64,000 nucleotides of DNA from Phenylobacterium sp. (GTDB lineage Bacteria > Pseudomonadota > Alphaproteobacteria > Caulobacterales > Caulobacteraceae). The notes beneath the pieces are model-generated. The model was not told the origin of the DNA and did no database searches. It was given only the letters and a program-made list of their open reading frames with translations. The stretch is from the NCBI RefSeq assembly GCF_022402485.1, contig NZ_JAKRSA010000027.1, positions 62,001 through 126,000 of the forward strand. The letters are read 5' to 3'. Positions 7,420 to 16,410 of this stretch are shown here, in pieces. Made by a program: the position numbers and the translations under genes. Every line of letters begins with the position of its first letter. Within the stretch, counting starts at the first letter, position 1.

Positions 7420-10086
7420 TCAGCTGACCGCGGTGGTCTTGGCCGGCACCTTCTTGGCGGCAGGTTTCTTGGCCGTGGGCTTCTTGGCAGCAGGTTTTTT
7501 CGTCGCCGCCTTTTTGGCTGGTGCCTTTTCGGCCTTGGTCGTCTTCTCAGCCTTGGGCTTGGCGGCGGCCTTCTTCACCGGCTTCTTCTTGGTTCCGCCC
7601 TTGGCTTCGCGCTCGGCCAGCAGGGCCACGGCCTGTTCCAGGGTCACCTCCTGGGGATCGCCGCCCCGGGGGATGTTGGCGTTGGTGGCACCGTGCTTGA
7701 TGTAGGGACCAAAACGGCCCGCCAGGATGCGCACGGGGGCCCCATCGGCGGGGTGTGCGCCCAGGTCCTTCAGAGCCGCAGCCTCGCCCCGGCGACCCTT
7801 GCCGCCGGCCTTCTTCTCGGCGATCAGGGCCACGGCCCGGTTGAGGCCGACCTCGAACACCTCGTCGATGCTCTCCAGATTGGCGTAGGCGCCATTGTGC
7901 TGGACGAAGGGGCCGTAGCGGCCAAGGCCCGCCAGGATCATCTGGCCGTCTTCCGGGTGCTCCCCGACCTCCCGGGGCAGGCGCAGCAGACGCAGGCCTT
8001 TCTCCAGGTCCATGGCCGCTGGCGACCAGGTCTTGGGCAGGCTGGAGCGCTTGGGCTTGTCGCCGTCGCCTAGCTGCACGTAGTGGCCAAACCGACCGTT
8101 TTTCAGGTGTACGATCAGGCCGGTTTCAGGGTCGGTTCCCAGCTCGCGGTCGCCATTGGCGGCGTCGGCGTCATCGCCCTCGCTCTGGGCGATGGGACGG
8201 GTGAACCGGCACTCGGGATAGTTGGAGCAACCGATGAAGGCCCCAAACTTGCCGGTCTTCAGAGACAGCTGACCTGTGGCGCAGGTCGGGCAGGCCCGGG
8301 GATCAGAGCCGTCAGCCTTCTGTGGGAAGATGTGAGGGCCCAGCGCGTCATTCAGCGCATCGAGAACATTGGTGACGCGGAGCTCGGAGATCTCGCCCAC
8401 GGCGGCATGGAAGTCCTGCCAGAACTCCCGCAACAGCACCTTCCAGTTCAGCTCGCCGGCCGAAACCAGGTCGAGCTTTTCCTCCAGGGCTGCGGTGAAG
8501 TCGTATTCCACATAGCGCCGGAAGAACTGCTCCAGGAAGGCGGTGACCAGCCGGCCCTTGTCCTCAGGGACAAACCGGTTCTTGTCCATCTTCACATAGT
8601 CGCGGTCCCGCAGCACGGTGAGCACCGAGGCATAGGTGGACGGTCGCCCGATGCCGAGCTCCTCCATCTTCTTGACCAGGCTGGCTTCGGAATAGCGGGG
8701 CGGCGGCTCGGTGAAGTGCTGGGCAGCGCGAGCGGCAGCGACCTTGGCGGTCGCACCCTGGCTCACCTGTGGCAGGCGGCCGGATTCCTCGTCGTCGGCG
8801 TCGTCGCGGCCCTCTTCGTAGACTGCCAGATAGCCGTCAAACAGGATCACCTGGCCCGTCGCCCGCAGGCCGGTCTGACCGTCAGAGCTCTCCAGCTCGA
8901 TGGTAGTGCGCTCGATCCGGGCGCTTTCCATCTGGGAGGCGATCATCCGCTTCCAGATCAGCTCATAGAGCCGGCCCAGATCGCCCTCGAGGCGCAGCGA
9001 GCCGGGGTTGCGGGCCAGACTTGTCGGGCGGATGGCCTCATGGGCCTCCTGGGCGTTCTTGGCCTTGGTCCGATAGATGCGGGCCTGCTCAGGCACATAG
9101 TCCTTGCCATAGACCCCGCCGATGACCTTGCGCGCCTCCTCCAGGGCCTCTGGCGCGGCCTGCACCCCGTCGGTCCGCATATAGGTGATCAGGCCGACGG
9201 TCTCGCCGCCGAGATCAATGCCCTCATAGAGCTTCTGGGCGGCCTGCATGGTCCGCTGGGCGGAGAAGCCGAGCTTGCGGGAGGCTTCCTGCTGCAGGGT
9301 CGAGGTGGTGAAGGGCGGGGCAGGCGAGCGCTTGGCCGGCTTCTTTTCCACCGAGGCGACGGTGAAGCTGGCGGCCTGGACGGCGGCCTTGGCGGCGGCT
9401 GCGGCGGTCTCATCGCCGAGGTCGAACTTGGTCAGCCGCTTGGCCTGGTGCTTGACCAGTCGGGCGACAAAGGGATCGCCGCCAGCTGAAACGTCGGCGT
9501 CGACGGTCCAGTACTCCTGGGTCTTGAACCGCTCGATCTCGAGCTCGCGGTCAACGATCAGCCGCAGGGCCACAGACTGCACCCGGCCCGCCGAGCGGGA
9601 CCCTGGCAGCTTGCGCCACAGGACGGGGGAAAGGGTGAAGCCTACCAGATAGTCCAGGGCGCGGCGGGCCAGATAGGCCTCCACCAGCTCCATGTCGATG
9701 TCCCGGGGGGCCTTCATGGCCTCGGTGACAGCGGACTTGGTGATGGCGTTGAACACCACCCGCTGGACCTGGGCACCCTTGATGACCTTCTTTTTCTGAA
9801 GGACCTCCAGCACGTGCCAGGAGATGGCCTCGCCTTCCCGGTCGGGGTCAGTGGCCAGGATCAGGCGGTCGGCCCCCTTCATGGCGTCGGCGATGTCATT
9901 GAGGCGCTTGGCGGATTTGGCGTCGACGTCCCAGCTCATGGCGAAGTCGTCGTCAGGTCGGACCGAGCCGTCCTTGGGAGGCAGATCCCGCACATGGCCG
10001 TAGGAGGCGAGGACGATGTAGTCGCCACCCAGATACTTATTGATGGTCTTGGCCTTGGCCGGGCTCTCGACGACGACGACGTTCAT
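7420..10086 (-). CDS. topA: DNA topoisomerase I (type IA)
   Basis: 888 residues. The TOPRIM domain is at the N-terminus (VVVESPAKAKTI; DPDREGEAISWH). The catalytic Tyr302 lies in LITYMRTDG. A zinc finger of the C-terminal region is visible (CPTCATGQ...GCSNYPEC), followed by repeated zinc-less topoisomerase C-terminal modules (GRFGHYVQLG, GRYGPFVQHN, GRFGPYIKHG). The last 60 residues are an AAKKP-type lysine/alanine tail, likely a DNA-binding extension as in other alphaproteobacteria. It relaxes negative supercoils. It follows dprA in the same direction. Confidence 0.97.
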   Translation of the reverse strand: MNVVVVESPAKAKTINKYLGGDYIVLASYGHVRDLPPKDGSVRPDDDFAMSWDVDAKSAKRLNDIADAMKGADRLILATDPDREGEAISWHVLEVLQKKKVIKGAQVQRVVFNAITKSAVTEAMKAPRDIDMELVEAYLARRALDYLVGFTLSPVLWRKLPGSRSAGRVQSVALRLIVDRELEIERFKTQEYWTVDADVSAGGDPFVARLVKHQAKRLTKFDLGDETAAAAAKAAVQAASFTVASVEKKPAKRSPAPPFTTSTLQQEASRKLGFSAQRTMQAAQKLYEGIDLGGETVGLITYMRTDGVQAAPEALEEARKVIGGVYGKDYVPEQARIYRTKAKNAQEAHEAIRPTSLARNPGSLRLEGDLGRLYELIWKRMIASQMESARIERTTIELESSDGQTGLRATGQVILFDGYLAVYEEGRDDADDEESGRLPQVSQGATAKVAAARAAQHFTEPPPRYSEASLVKKMEELGIGRPSTYASVLTVLRDRDYVKMDKNRFVPEDKGRLVTAFLEQFFRRYVEYDFTAALEEKLDLVSAGELNWKVLLREFWQDFHAAVGEISELRVTNVLDALNDALGPHIFPQKADGSDPRACPTCATGQLSLKTGKFGAFIGCSNYPECRFTRPIAQSEGDDADAANGDRELGTDPETGLIVHLKNGRFGHYVQLGDGDKPKRSSLPKTWSPAAMDLEKGLRLLRLPREVGEHPEDGQMILAGLGRYGPFVQHNGAYANLESIDEVFEVGLNRAVALIAEKKAGGKGRRGEAAALKDLGAHPADGAPVRILAGRFGPYIKHGATNANIPRGGDPQEVTLEQAVALLAEREAKGGTKKKPVKKAAAKPKAEKTTKAEKAPAKKAATKKPAAKKPTAKKPAAKKVPAKTTAVS

Positions 10087-10208
10087 TTATGGAGCTTTGA
10101 CTGGTGGTTACGCGGACGGAAAGCCCGGAACACAAAGGGGCGAAAGGTGGGCCGGGGGGGAGGGCGATGTCAACCGGGTGCCGGTCGGCGTCGTCCTGAG
10201 CAGAGGAT

Positions 10209-11303
10209 TCATGCGGTGGCCGCCAGGCCGCCAGGGAGCAGTTCAGCCCGGCCGGCCAGGGCCAGCTCCATCAGGGCCGCGGCGACGGCGCCCGCATCTT
10301 GGCCTGTGGCGCGGACCAGTTCGTCCCTGGAAACCGGGGTGGGCGACAGGAGGGCGGCGACCTTTTCGGTCAAAACCGAGTCGGACTGGGTCAGGAGGGG
10401 CGGTCCTGCAAAGGGTGCGGACGGCTCCCGAAGGTCGCCCAGGGTCTCCAGGGCGCGCAGCACGTCGCTGATGCCTTCGCACAGGGCGGCACCCTGGCGG
10501 ATCAGATCATTGGTTCCCCGGGCTCGGGGGTCCAGGGGCGATCCCGGCACGGCGAGCACCTCGCGGCCCTGTTCTGCGGCCAGGCGGGCGGTGATCAGGG
10601 AGCCGGAGCGGAGCTCGGCTTCCACCACCACCACGGCCCGGGACAGGCCAGCGATGATTCGGTTGCGGCGGGGAAAGTCCCGGGCCTGGGCCTGCCGGCC
10701 AGGGGGGTGTTCGGCCACGACGCAGCCCTCGGCCACCAGGCGGCGATAGAGATCCCCATGCTCGGGCGGATAGATGTCGTCGACCCCACCCCCCAGAACG
10801 GCCACAGAGCCATGCTCCAGGGACCCTTCGTGGGCAGCCCCGTCGATCCCCCGGGCCATGCCGGAGGCTACCACATGGCCGGTCTGACCAAGCTCAGAGG
10901 CCAGGCCTCGGGCAAAACGCTGGCCGGCTGCTGAGGCCACCCTTGCGCCCACAATGGCCACGATCGCGCGGTCGAGAAGGCTCACATCCCCCCGGGCCCA
11001 GAGGACGGGTGGGGGTGGGTCGAGGGCGGCCAGGGCTGTGGGATAGTCCAGGTCACAGGCGCAGAGCAGCTGGGCCCCCAGGGCTGCGCCGGCGGCGAGT
11101 TCGGCCTCGATCTCAGCCATGGACGGAATGGCCAGGGGGTGGCTGCGCCCCCCGCGCCGGGCGAGCTCGGGCAAGGCCTCCAGGGCCCGCCCGGGTTCGG
11201 CGTAGCGGGTGATCAACTGGGCAAAGGTGACAGGACCAACGCCCTCGGTCCGGGCCAGCCTCAGCCAATCCCGTCGCGCCGCGGGCGATAATGCTGGGAT
11301 CAT
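10209..11303 (-). CDS. dprA: DprA, DNA-processing protein
   Basis: 364 residues: an N-terminal SAM-like helical region (about 1-70), a central Rossmann-like domain with SGMARGIDGAAH, LGGGVDDIYPPEH and FPRRNRIIAGLS, and a C-terminal winged-helix (DML1-like) domain around SRDELVRATGQDAGAVAAAL. DprA loads RecA on incoming single-stranded DNA during transformation and binds SSB. Its start overlaps the plsY stop as ATGA, so the two are translationally coupled. About 120 bp separate it from topA. Confidence 0.95.
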   Translation of the reverse strand: MIPALSPAARRDWLRLARTEGVGPVTFAQLITRYAEPGRALEALPELARRGGRSHPLAIPSMAEIEAELAAGAALGAQLLCACDLDYPTALAALDPPPPVLWARGDVSLLDRAIVAIVGARVASAAGQRFARGLASELGQTGHVVASGMARGIDGAAHEGSLEHGSVAVLGGGVDDIYPPEHGDLYRRLVAEGCVVAEHPPGRQAQARDFPRRNRIIAGLSRAVVVVEAELRSGSLITARLAAEQGREVLAVPGSPLDPRARGTNDLIRQGAALCEGISDVLRALETLGDLREPSAPFAGPPLLTQSDSVLTEKVAALLSPTPVSRDELVRATGQDAGAVAAALMELALAGRAELLPGGLAATA

Positions 11304-11956
11304 GCGGGGTCCTGGGCGGGCGGGGCTTTTTTGCCGCCGATCTTGGGCTCCTCGCCCTTCATCAGTCGGGTGATGTTGTCCTTGTGGCGAATGAAAACCA
11401 GCACAGCCATGACCACGGCGAGTACTGCCACCGGATAGGGCCGGTCAGTGAGGAAGACATAGATTGGCGCCAGTACGACAGCCGTCAGCGCCGCCAGGGA
11501 CGACATCCGGAAAATCAGGGCCATCGCAATCCAGGTGGCGCCGGCCAGGACGCCCACCGGCCAGGCCGCAGCCAGAAGCGTGCCAAAGAAGGTGGCAACG
11601 CCCTTGCCCCCCTTGAACCTGAGCCAGACCGGGAAGATGTGGCCAAAGAAGGCCGCGCCCCCCGCCAGACTGGTGAGAACCGCCTGGACCTCCTGCGGCG
11701 CACCCCTGGTCAGGCTCCAGGCGATGAACACGGCCAGGGCCCCTTTGCCCCCGTCCCCGAGCAGGGTCAGGAGGGCCAGGTCCTTGCGGCCGGTGCGCAG
11801 GACATTGGTGGCCCCGATGTTCCCTGATCCGATGGACCGGACGTCTCCGGCGCCGCCCAGGCGGGTGGCGATGACGCCAAAGGGGATCGACCCCAGGAGA
11901 TAGCCGCCGATGACGGCGATGGCGATGAGCATGGGGCTGAGGGTTTCGGTCGGCAT
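11300..11956 (-). CDS. plsY: PlsY, acyl-phosphate:glycerol-3-phosphate acyltransferase
   Basis: 218 residues and strongly hydrophobic, with several membrane segments. The three PlsY signature loops are present: GSIPFG with SGNIGATNVLRTGRK, FKGGKGVATF, and IRHKDNITRL. It transfers the acyl group from acyl-phosphate to glycerol-3-phosphate, the first step of phospholipid synthesis. The frame is open upstream to 12079, but the ATG at 11956 has GGAGGAAA at ideal spacing and starts directly before the first membrane helix. Its stop overlaps the dprA start. Confidence 0.95.
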   Translation of the reverse strand: MPTETLSPMLIAIAVIGGYLLGSIPFGVIATRLGGAGDVRSIGSGNIGATNVLRTGRKDLALLTLLGDGGKGALAVFIAWSLTRGAPQEVQAVLTSLAGGAAFFGHIFPVWLRFKGGKGVATFFGTLLAAAWPVGVLAGATWIAMALIFRMSSLAALTAVVLAPIYVFLTDRPYPVAVLAVVMAVLVFIRHKDNITRLMKGEEPKIGGKKAPPAQDPA

Positions 11957-12094
11957 CTGGTTTCCTCCGGCGCTTAAGCGAGCGGCCTTTTCTGTTGACC
12001 TAGTCCTAGCCCCGCCCTGCGACCTCGTCACGGTCGCGCTTATCGTTTCTGTTTTGTTCCAAATATCCGACCCTGACAAGATGCGAGAGGGGCT

Positions 12095-13390
12095 TCAGTC
12101 CCGGCGATAGACCACCCGGCCGTCCACAAGGGTCATCCGCACCACCCCTTGCAGCCGGCGACCGTCAAAGGGCGAGTTCTTGGACTTGGACTTCAGGTCT
12201 GCAAGCTCAACCACCATTGGCGCGGCCAGATCACACAGCACCAGGTCAGCCGGAGCGCCCTTGGCCAGCCGTCCCGCGGGCAGGCCGAGCAGGGCCGCCG
12301 GGCGGCTGGTGACGGTGGCCATCAGATCGATCAGGGGAATTCGCCCCTCATGATGGAAGGCCAGCAGGGCCGGCAGCAGGGTCTGCAGGCCGACGGCACC
12401 GGGGGCGGCTTCGTCATAGGGTAGGCGCTTGTCCTCGGCCGGGGCCGGGGCATGGGCCGAGACGACGATGTCGATAAGGCCTGAGGCTAGGGCCTCGATC
12501 ACCGCCTGGCGGTCGTCCTCGCCGCGCAGGGGCGGGTCCACCTTGGAGAAGGTGCGGTAGTCGCCGATGTCCACCTCATTGAACGAGAGGTGGTTGATGG
12601 AGGTGGTGGCCGTGACGTCCAGACCCCTGGCCTTGCCGCGCTCCAGGCTTTCCAGGGCGCAGGCGGTGGTGATCTGGTCGACCAGCAGCCGCCCGCCGGT
12701 GAGCTCCACCAGGGCGAGATCCCGGTCCAGCATGATCTTTTCGGCGATGGGCGGCACCGACGGCAGGCCCATGCGCCCGGCCAGTTCCCCCTCCGTGGCA
12801 GCTGCGCCCGCCGACAGCCAGGGGTCGGCGGGGCGATGGGCCACCAGCACGCCGAAGCTCCGGGCATAGGCGAGCAGCCGGCGGAAGACCTTCGAGTTCA
12901 CGATGGGCCGGTCGGCATCGGTGACATAGACGCAGCCGGCATCCCGCATCAGGCCGATCTCGGCCATCCGCTCTCCGGCCAGACCCTTGGTGGCCGCGCC
13001 GGCCGGATAGACATGCACCAGCTCGATATCCCTGGCTCGGCGCAGAATGAAGTCCACCACGGAGGGATCATCCACGGCCGGCGAGGTGTCGGGCTGCACA
13101 ACGATGGAGGTCACACCGCCCGCTGCGGCCGCCAGGGCGGCGGACTTCAGGGTTTCCTTGGGCTCAGCGCCGGGCTCACCAGTCTTGACCCGCAGGTCGA
13201 TGAGACCGGGCGCGAGCATGGCACCTCGGGCGTCGAGGGTCTCGATCTCGTCGGACAGGCCGCCGAGCTGACCGCCGAACACCACATCGGCAATCTTGCC
13301 GTTCTTGACCAGCAGGGCCCCTGGGGCGTCCTGACCAGAGGCCGGGTCCACGAGCCGGGCATTGAGGATCGCCAGGGGACGGGACGCCAT
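12095..13390 (-). CDS. pyrC: Non-catalytic dihydroorotase homologue (PyrC')
   Basis: 431 residues with the amidohydrolase fold of class I dihydroorotases, but the active site is gone. The HxH metal motif after GLID reads LRVKTGEPG (Arg67 and Lys69 instead of two His), the usual DHAPH reads AHAP, and the usual HxST reads DQITT. The ATKG segment and general length are kept. In Pseudomonas a pyrB-linked, inactive PyrC' is needed to assemble aspartate carbamoyltransferase, and the same structural role is likely here. The start codon overlaps the pyrB stop (TGATG). An active PyrC should be encoded elsewhere. Confidence 0.9.
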   Translation of the reverse strand: MASRPLAILNARLVDPASGQDAPGALLVKNGKIADVVFGGQLGGLSDEIETLDARGAMLAPGLIDLRVKTGEPGAEPKETLKSAALAAAAGGVTSIVVQPDTSPAVDDPSVVDFILRRARDIELVHVYPAGAATKGLAGERMAEIGLMRDAGCVYVTDADRPIVNSKVFRRLLAYARSFGVLVAHRPADPWLSAGAAATEGELAGRMGLPSVPPIAEKIMLDRDLALVELTGGRLLVDQITTACALESLERGKARGLDVTATTSINHLSFNEVDIGDYRTFSKVDPPLRGEDDRQAVIEALASGLIDIVVSAHAPAPAEDKRLPYDEAAPGAVGLQTLLPALLAFHHEGRIPLIDLMATVTSRPAALLGLPAGRLAKGAPADLVLCDLAAPMVVELADLKSKSKNSPFDGRRLQGVVRMTLVDGRVVYRRD

Positions 13391-14400
13391 CAGTCGTTAT
13401 CCAGTCTTGCCGACAGGGCTGCCAGCACCGCCATGCGGGCGGCGACGCCCATTTCCACCTGGTCCTGGATCAGGCTGACGGCTAGGTCGTCGGCCACCTC
13501 GGAATCAATCTCGACCCCGCGGTTCATCGGGCCAGGATGCATGACCCGGACATGGGGCGCGGCGCAGGCCAGCTTCTCCCGGTCCAGGCCAAAGAAGCGG
13601 AAATACTCCCGCTGGGACGGGGCCAGTACCCCGTCCATGCGCTCCAGCTGCAGGCGCAGCATCATCACCACGTCGCAGCCGGCAATGCCCTTGCGCAGGT
13701 CATGGAACACCTCTGATCCCCAACGGTCGGCCTCGGCGGGGATCAGGGTCGGCGGACCGACCAGCCGCACTTCGGCACCCATCATCTGCAACAGCCCCAC
13801 ATTGGACCTCGCCACCCGGCTGTGCAGCACGTCGCCACAGATCGCTACCCGAAGGCCGGCGATGCGGCCAAAGGCCCGACGCATGGACAGGGCGTCCAGC
13901 AAGGCCTGGGTGGGATGTTCATGCTGGCCATCGCCGGCATTGATCACCGAGCAGGAGACCTTCTGCGACAGCAGGGAGGCCGCGCCCGATGAGGCGTGGC
14001 GCACCACCAGCAAATCCGGCTGCATGGCGTTCAAGGTCACAGCGGTGTCGATCAGGGTTTCGCCCTTGGAAATCGACGAGGCCCTTGGGCTCATATTGAC
14101 CACATCGGCACCCAGGCGTTTGCCGGCCAGCTCGAAGGAGCTCTGAGTGCGGGTGGAGTTCTCGAAGAACAGGTTCATCAGCGTCCGACCCTTGAGCAGG
14201 TCGAGCTTTTTGGAGGTCTGGCGGTTGAGGACCACAAAGCCGTCGGCCAGGTCGAGGAGGTCGGCGACCTCGACCGGGTTCAGGTCCAGGACCGAGAGAA
14301 AGTGCCGACGGGGGAATGGAAAAGTCTTGCCCAGGACCTGGATCAGGCCAGGGGCCAGCTGCGGCTCAGGCGCGGTGGGGCCAGTTTCGGGCGGGCTCAT
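13390..14400 (-). CDS. pyrB: Aspartate carbamoyltransferase catalytic subunit
   Basis: 336 residues with all the family signatures: the carbamoyl-phosphate loop [13 protein letters not shown], the SSISKGET loop that enters the neighbouring active site, [10 protein letters not shown], and MHPGPMNRG near the C-terminus. It condenses carbamoyl phosphate with aspartate in pyrimidine synthesis. An N-terminal extension of about 20 Pro/Ala-rich residues precedes the fold. It is coupled to the inactive dihydroorotase that follows, which fits a dodecameric PyrB-PyrC' holoenzyme without PyrI. Confidence 0.96.
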   Translation of the reverse strand: MSPPETGPTAPEPQLAPGLIQVLGKTFPFPRRHFLSVLDLNPVEVADLLDLADGFVVLNRQTSKKLDLLKGRTLMNLFFENSTRTQSSFELAGKRLGADVVNMSPRASSISKGETLIDTAVTLNAMQPDLLVVRHASSGAASLLSQKVSCSVINAGDGQHEHPTQALLDALSMRRAFGRIAGLRVAICGDVLHSRVARSNVGLLQMMGAEVRLVGPPTLIPAEADRWGSEVFHDLRKGIAGCDVVMMLRLQLERMDGVLAPSQREYFRFFGLDREKLACAAPHVRVMHPGPMNRGVEIDSEVADDLAVSLIQDQVEMGVAARMAVLAALSARLDND

Positions 14401-14464
14401 AGGGCGGCCCTCTTAAGGGGACATGCGGGGTTCGCCAAGGCGCCAGTCAAGGGCCTGATCATGG

Positions 14465-14947
14465 TCAGGCCTCCGCCGGGGGCAGGTTGCGCAGGCGCTC
14501 CAGGGCACCTTGGAGGATCCAGGCTGCGGCGGTCTTGTCCACGACCTCGCCGCGCCTGGCCCGCGTCATGTCAGCCTCGTCCACCAGCATGCGGTTGACC
14601 GCCATGGATGACATGCGCTCGTCCCAGAAGGCGATGGGCAGGTCGCGCAGGCGCAGCAGGTTGCGGGCGAAGGCGCGGCTGGACTGGCAGCGGGTCCCCT
14701 CGGTTCCATCCATGTTGACGGGCAGGCCGATAATCACGCCCACGGCCTCGCGGCCCTCCATCAGGGCAAACAGCGCCTCGGCATCGGCGGTGAACTTGCT
14801 CTTACGGATCAGCTTCAGGGGCGAGGCCACCAGGCGTCCGGTGTCGGAGACCGCCACGCCAATGGTCTTTTCCCCCAGGTCCAAACCCACCACAGCGCCT
14901 TGGCGGGGCAGATGGGCAGGCAGGTCGGTAAGGTCCATCACAGGCAT
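14465..14947 (-). CDS. ruvX: RuvX/YqgF, putative pre-16S rRNA nuclease or Holliday junction resolvase
   Basis: 160 residues with an RNase H-like fold. Strand 1 carries the first catalytic Asp (VVGLDLGEKTIGVAVSD), followed by IIGLPVNMDGTEG, the Glu motif WDERMSS and the terminal Asp motif VDKTAAAWILQ. Members process the 5' end of 16S rRNA and are related to RuvC. It is upstream of pyrB in the same direction with a gap of 64 bp. Either of two close ATG codons (14947, 14938) could start it. Confidence 0.93.
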   Translation of the reverse strand: MPVMDLTDLPAHLPRQGAVVGLDLGEKTIGVAVSDTGRLVASPLKLIRKSKFTADAEALFALMEGREAVGVIIGLPVNMDGTEGTRCQSSRAFARNLLRLRDLPIAFWDERMSSMAVNRMLVDEADMTRARRGEVVDKTAAAWILQGALERLRNLPPAEA

Positions 14948-15064
14948 GTAGCGCTCATATCACGGCCTGCCTGGATGTCATGGCTGCGAAGGCCCGCGAA
15001 CGCCGCTTGGCGTGACGCAAGCCTGTGGATATGACGGAAGGCCTGGACAGTCCCGGGGGATCAG

Positions 15065-15964
15065 ATGTCGCAGACGGCCTGGCCGCGAAAGACGCGGGAC
15101 CTGCACAACCATCATATGGACTCCACGGTCTGGGATCGGTTCGCCTTTCGCAGCGACGATGTAATCGTCAGCACCTATGCCAAGTCCGGCACCACCTGGA
15201 CCCAGCACATCGTCGGGCAGCTGATCTTTGCCGGCGATCCGACGGTGAAGGTGGCTGAGCTCTCCCCTTGGGTGGATCTGCGGATCATGCCCCCGAACCT
15301 CCTCGAGATCCTGGAGGGCCAGACCCATCGGCGGATCCTCAAGACTCACCTGCCGGTGGATGCCCTGCGGTTCTCGCCGGAGGCCAAGTACATCTATATC
15401 GGCCGCGACGGCCGCGATGTGGTGTGGAGCCTCTATAACCACCACGCCGGGGCTAATCAGCTCTGGTACGACAGCCTGAACAATGCCCCGGGGCGGGTCG
15501 GTCCGCCGATCGGGCGGCCAGACCCCGACATCCGGCGCTATTTCCAGACCTGGCTTGAAGAGGACGGCGCGCCGTTCTGGCCCTATTGGGAGAACATCGC
15601 CTTATGGTGGGCGATCCGTGACCTGCCCAATGTGAAATTGGTGCATTTCAGCGACTTAAAGCGCGATTTGGCCGGGGAAATGCGGGCCATTGCGGCCTTT
15701 TTGGACTGCGATATTCCCGAGGACCGCTGGCCGCAGATCCTGGAGCACTGTTCCTTCGACTGGATGAAGTCTCACGCCGAAAACGTTGCGCCCCTCGGCG
15801 GGGCGATCTTCGAGGGCGGGGCCCAGACCTTCATCAACAAGGGCGTCAATGGGCGCTGGAAGGATGTGCTCTCGGCCGAGGATATCGCCGCCTACGAAGC
15901 CCGGGCCCTGGCCGAGCTTGGTCCCGACTGCGCCCGTTGGCTGGCCGAAGGGCGGGGTGCTTAG
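15065..15964 (+). CDS. PAPS-dependent cytosolic-type sulfotransferase
   Basis: 299 residues, similar to the SULT1 family. The 5'-phosphosulfate loop is YAKSGTTWTQHI near residue 38, the 3'-phosphate site is YIGRDGRDVVWSLYNHH near residue 118, and the C-terminal PAPS loop is INKGVNGRWKDVLS near residue 260. These match the YPKSGTTW, RNPKD and RKGxxGDWK motifs of cytosolic sulfotransferases. It transfers sulfate from PAPS to a hydroxyl or amine on a small molecule; the acceptor is unknown. GGGGGATC precedes the ATG. It is flanked by housekeeping genes on both sides and is likely monocistronic. Confidence 0.9.
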   Translation: MSQTAWPRKTRDLHNHHMDSTVWDRFAFRSDDVIVSTYAKSGTTWTQHIVGQLIFAGDPTVKVAELSPWVDLRIMPPNLLEILEGQTHRRILKTHLPVDALRFSPEAKYIYIGRDGRDVVWSLYNHHAGANQLWYDSLNNAPGRVGPPIGRPDPDIRRYFQTWLEEDGAPFWPYWENIALWWAIRDLPNVKLVHFSDLKRDLAGEMRAIAAFLDCDIPEDRWPQILEHCSFDWMKSHAENVAPLGGAIFEGGAQTFINKGVNGRWKDVLSAEDIAAYEARALAELGPDCARWLAEGRGA

Positions 15965-16122
15965 ACGTCAGGTGGTGCCCGGCCGGATACGATCCGCCTA
16001 AGGGCGTCGAGCAGGGGGCGAAAGCGGTCTTTTTGACCTCTGAGCCGCTGAGAATGCGCCGACGGCTTGCAAAGAGCCGACCACCACGGCTAACCCACGG
16101 ATCAGATTGCAAGGAGGCCCCC

Positions 16123-16410
16123 ATGGCCATCGACGCGGCGACCGTCCGTAAGGTCGCCAAGCTGGCGCGCATCGCCGAACCGGAAGACCGCATCGAGCCG
16201 CTGGCCCGCGAGCTCAATGGCATCCTTACCTGGATCGAAATGCTGAGTGAGGTCGATACCGATGGGGTCGCGCCCATGACCTCAGTGGTCCATCAGGGCC
16301 TGCCCATGCGCGAGGACGTGGTCACCGAAGGCGGTGATCCGGCCAAGGTGCTGGCCAATGCCCCCAAGGCAGCCAAGGACTTCTTTGTTGTGCCCAAGGT
16401 GGTGGAATAG
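16123..16410 (+). CDS. gatC: Asp/Glu-tRNA amidotransferase subunit C
   Basis: 95 residues, the usual GatC length. The start MAIDAATVRKVAKLARI and the internal LNGILTWIEMLSEVDTDGVAPMTS are typical. GatC clamps GatA and GatB together in the complex that amidates mischarged Asp-tRNA(Asn) or Glu-tRNA(Gln). A perfect AAGGAGG ribosome-binding site is at 16111-16117. The frame is open upstream to 15937, but nothing there resembles the family. The stop codon is directly followed by the gatA ATG. Confidence 0.95.
   Translation: MAIDAATVRKVAKLARIAEPEDRIEPLARELNGILTWIEMLSEVDTDGVAPMTSVVHQGLPMREDVVTEGGDPAKVLANAPKAAKDFFVVPKVVE

Noticed and set aside
8083-9489. 468-codon plus-strand frame
   Set aside because: Antisense to topA; no domain, Leu/Gly-rich shadow text.
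12590-14146. 518-codon plus-strand frame
   Set aside because: Antisense to pyrC' and pyrB; shadow composition.
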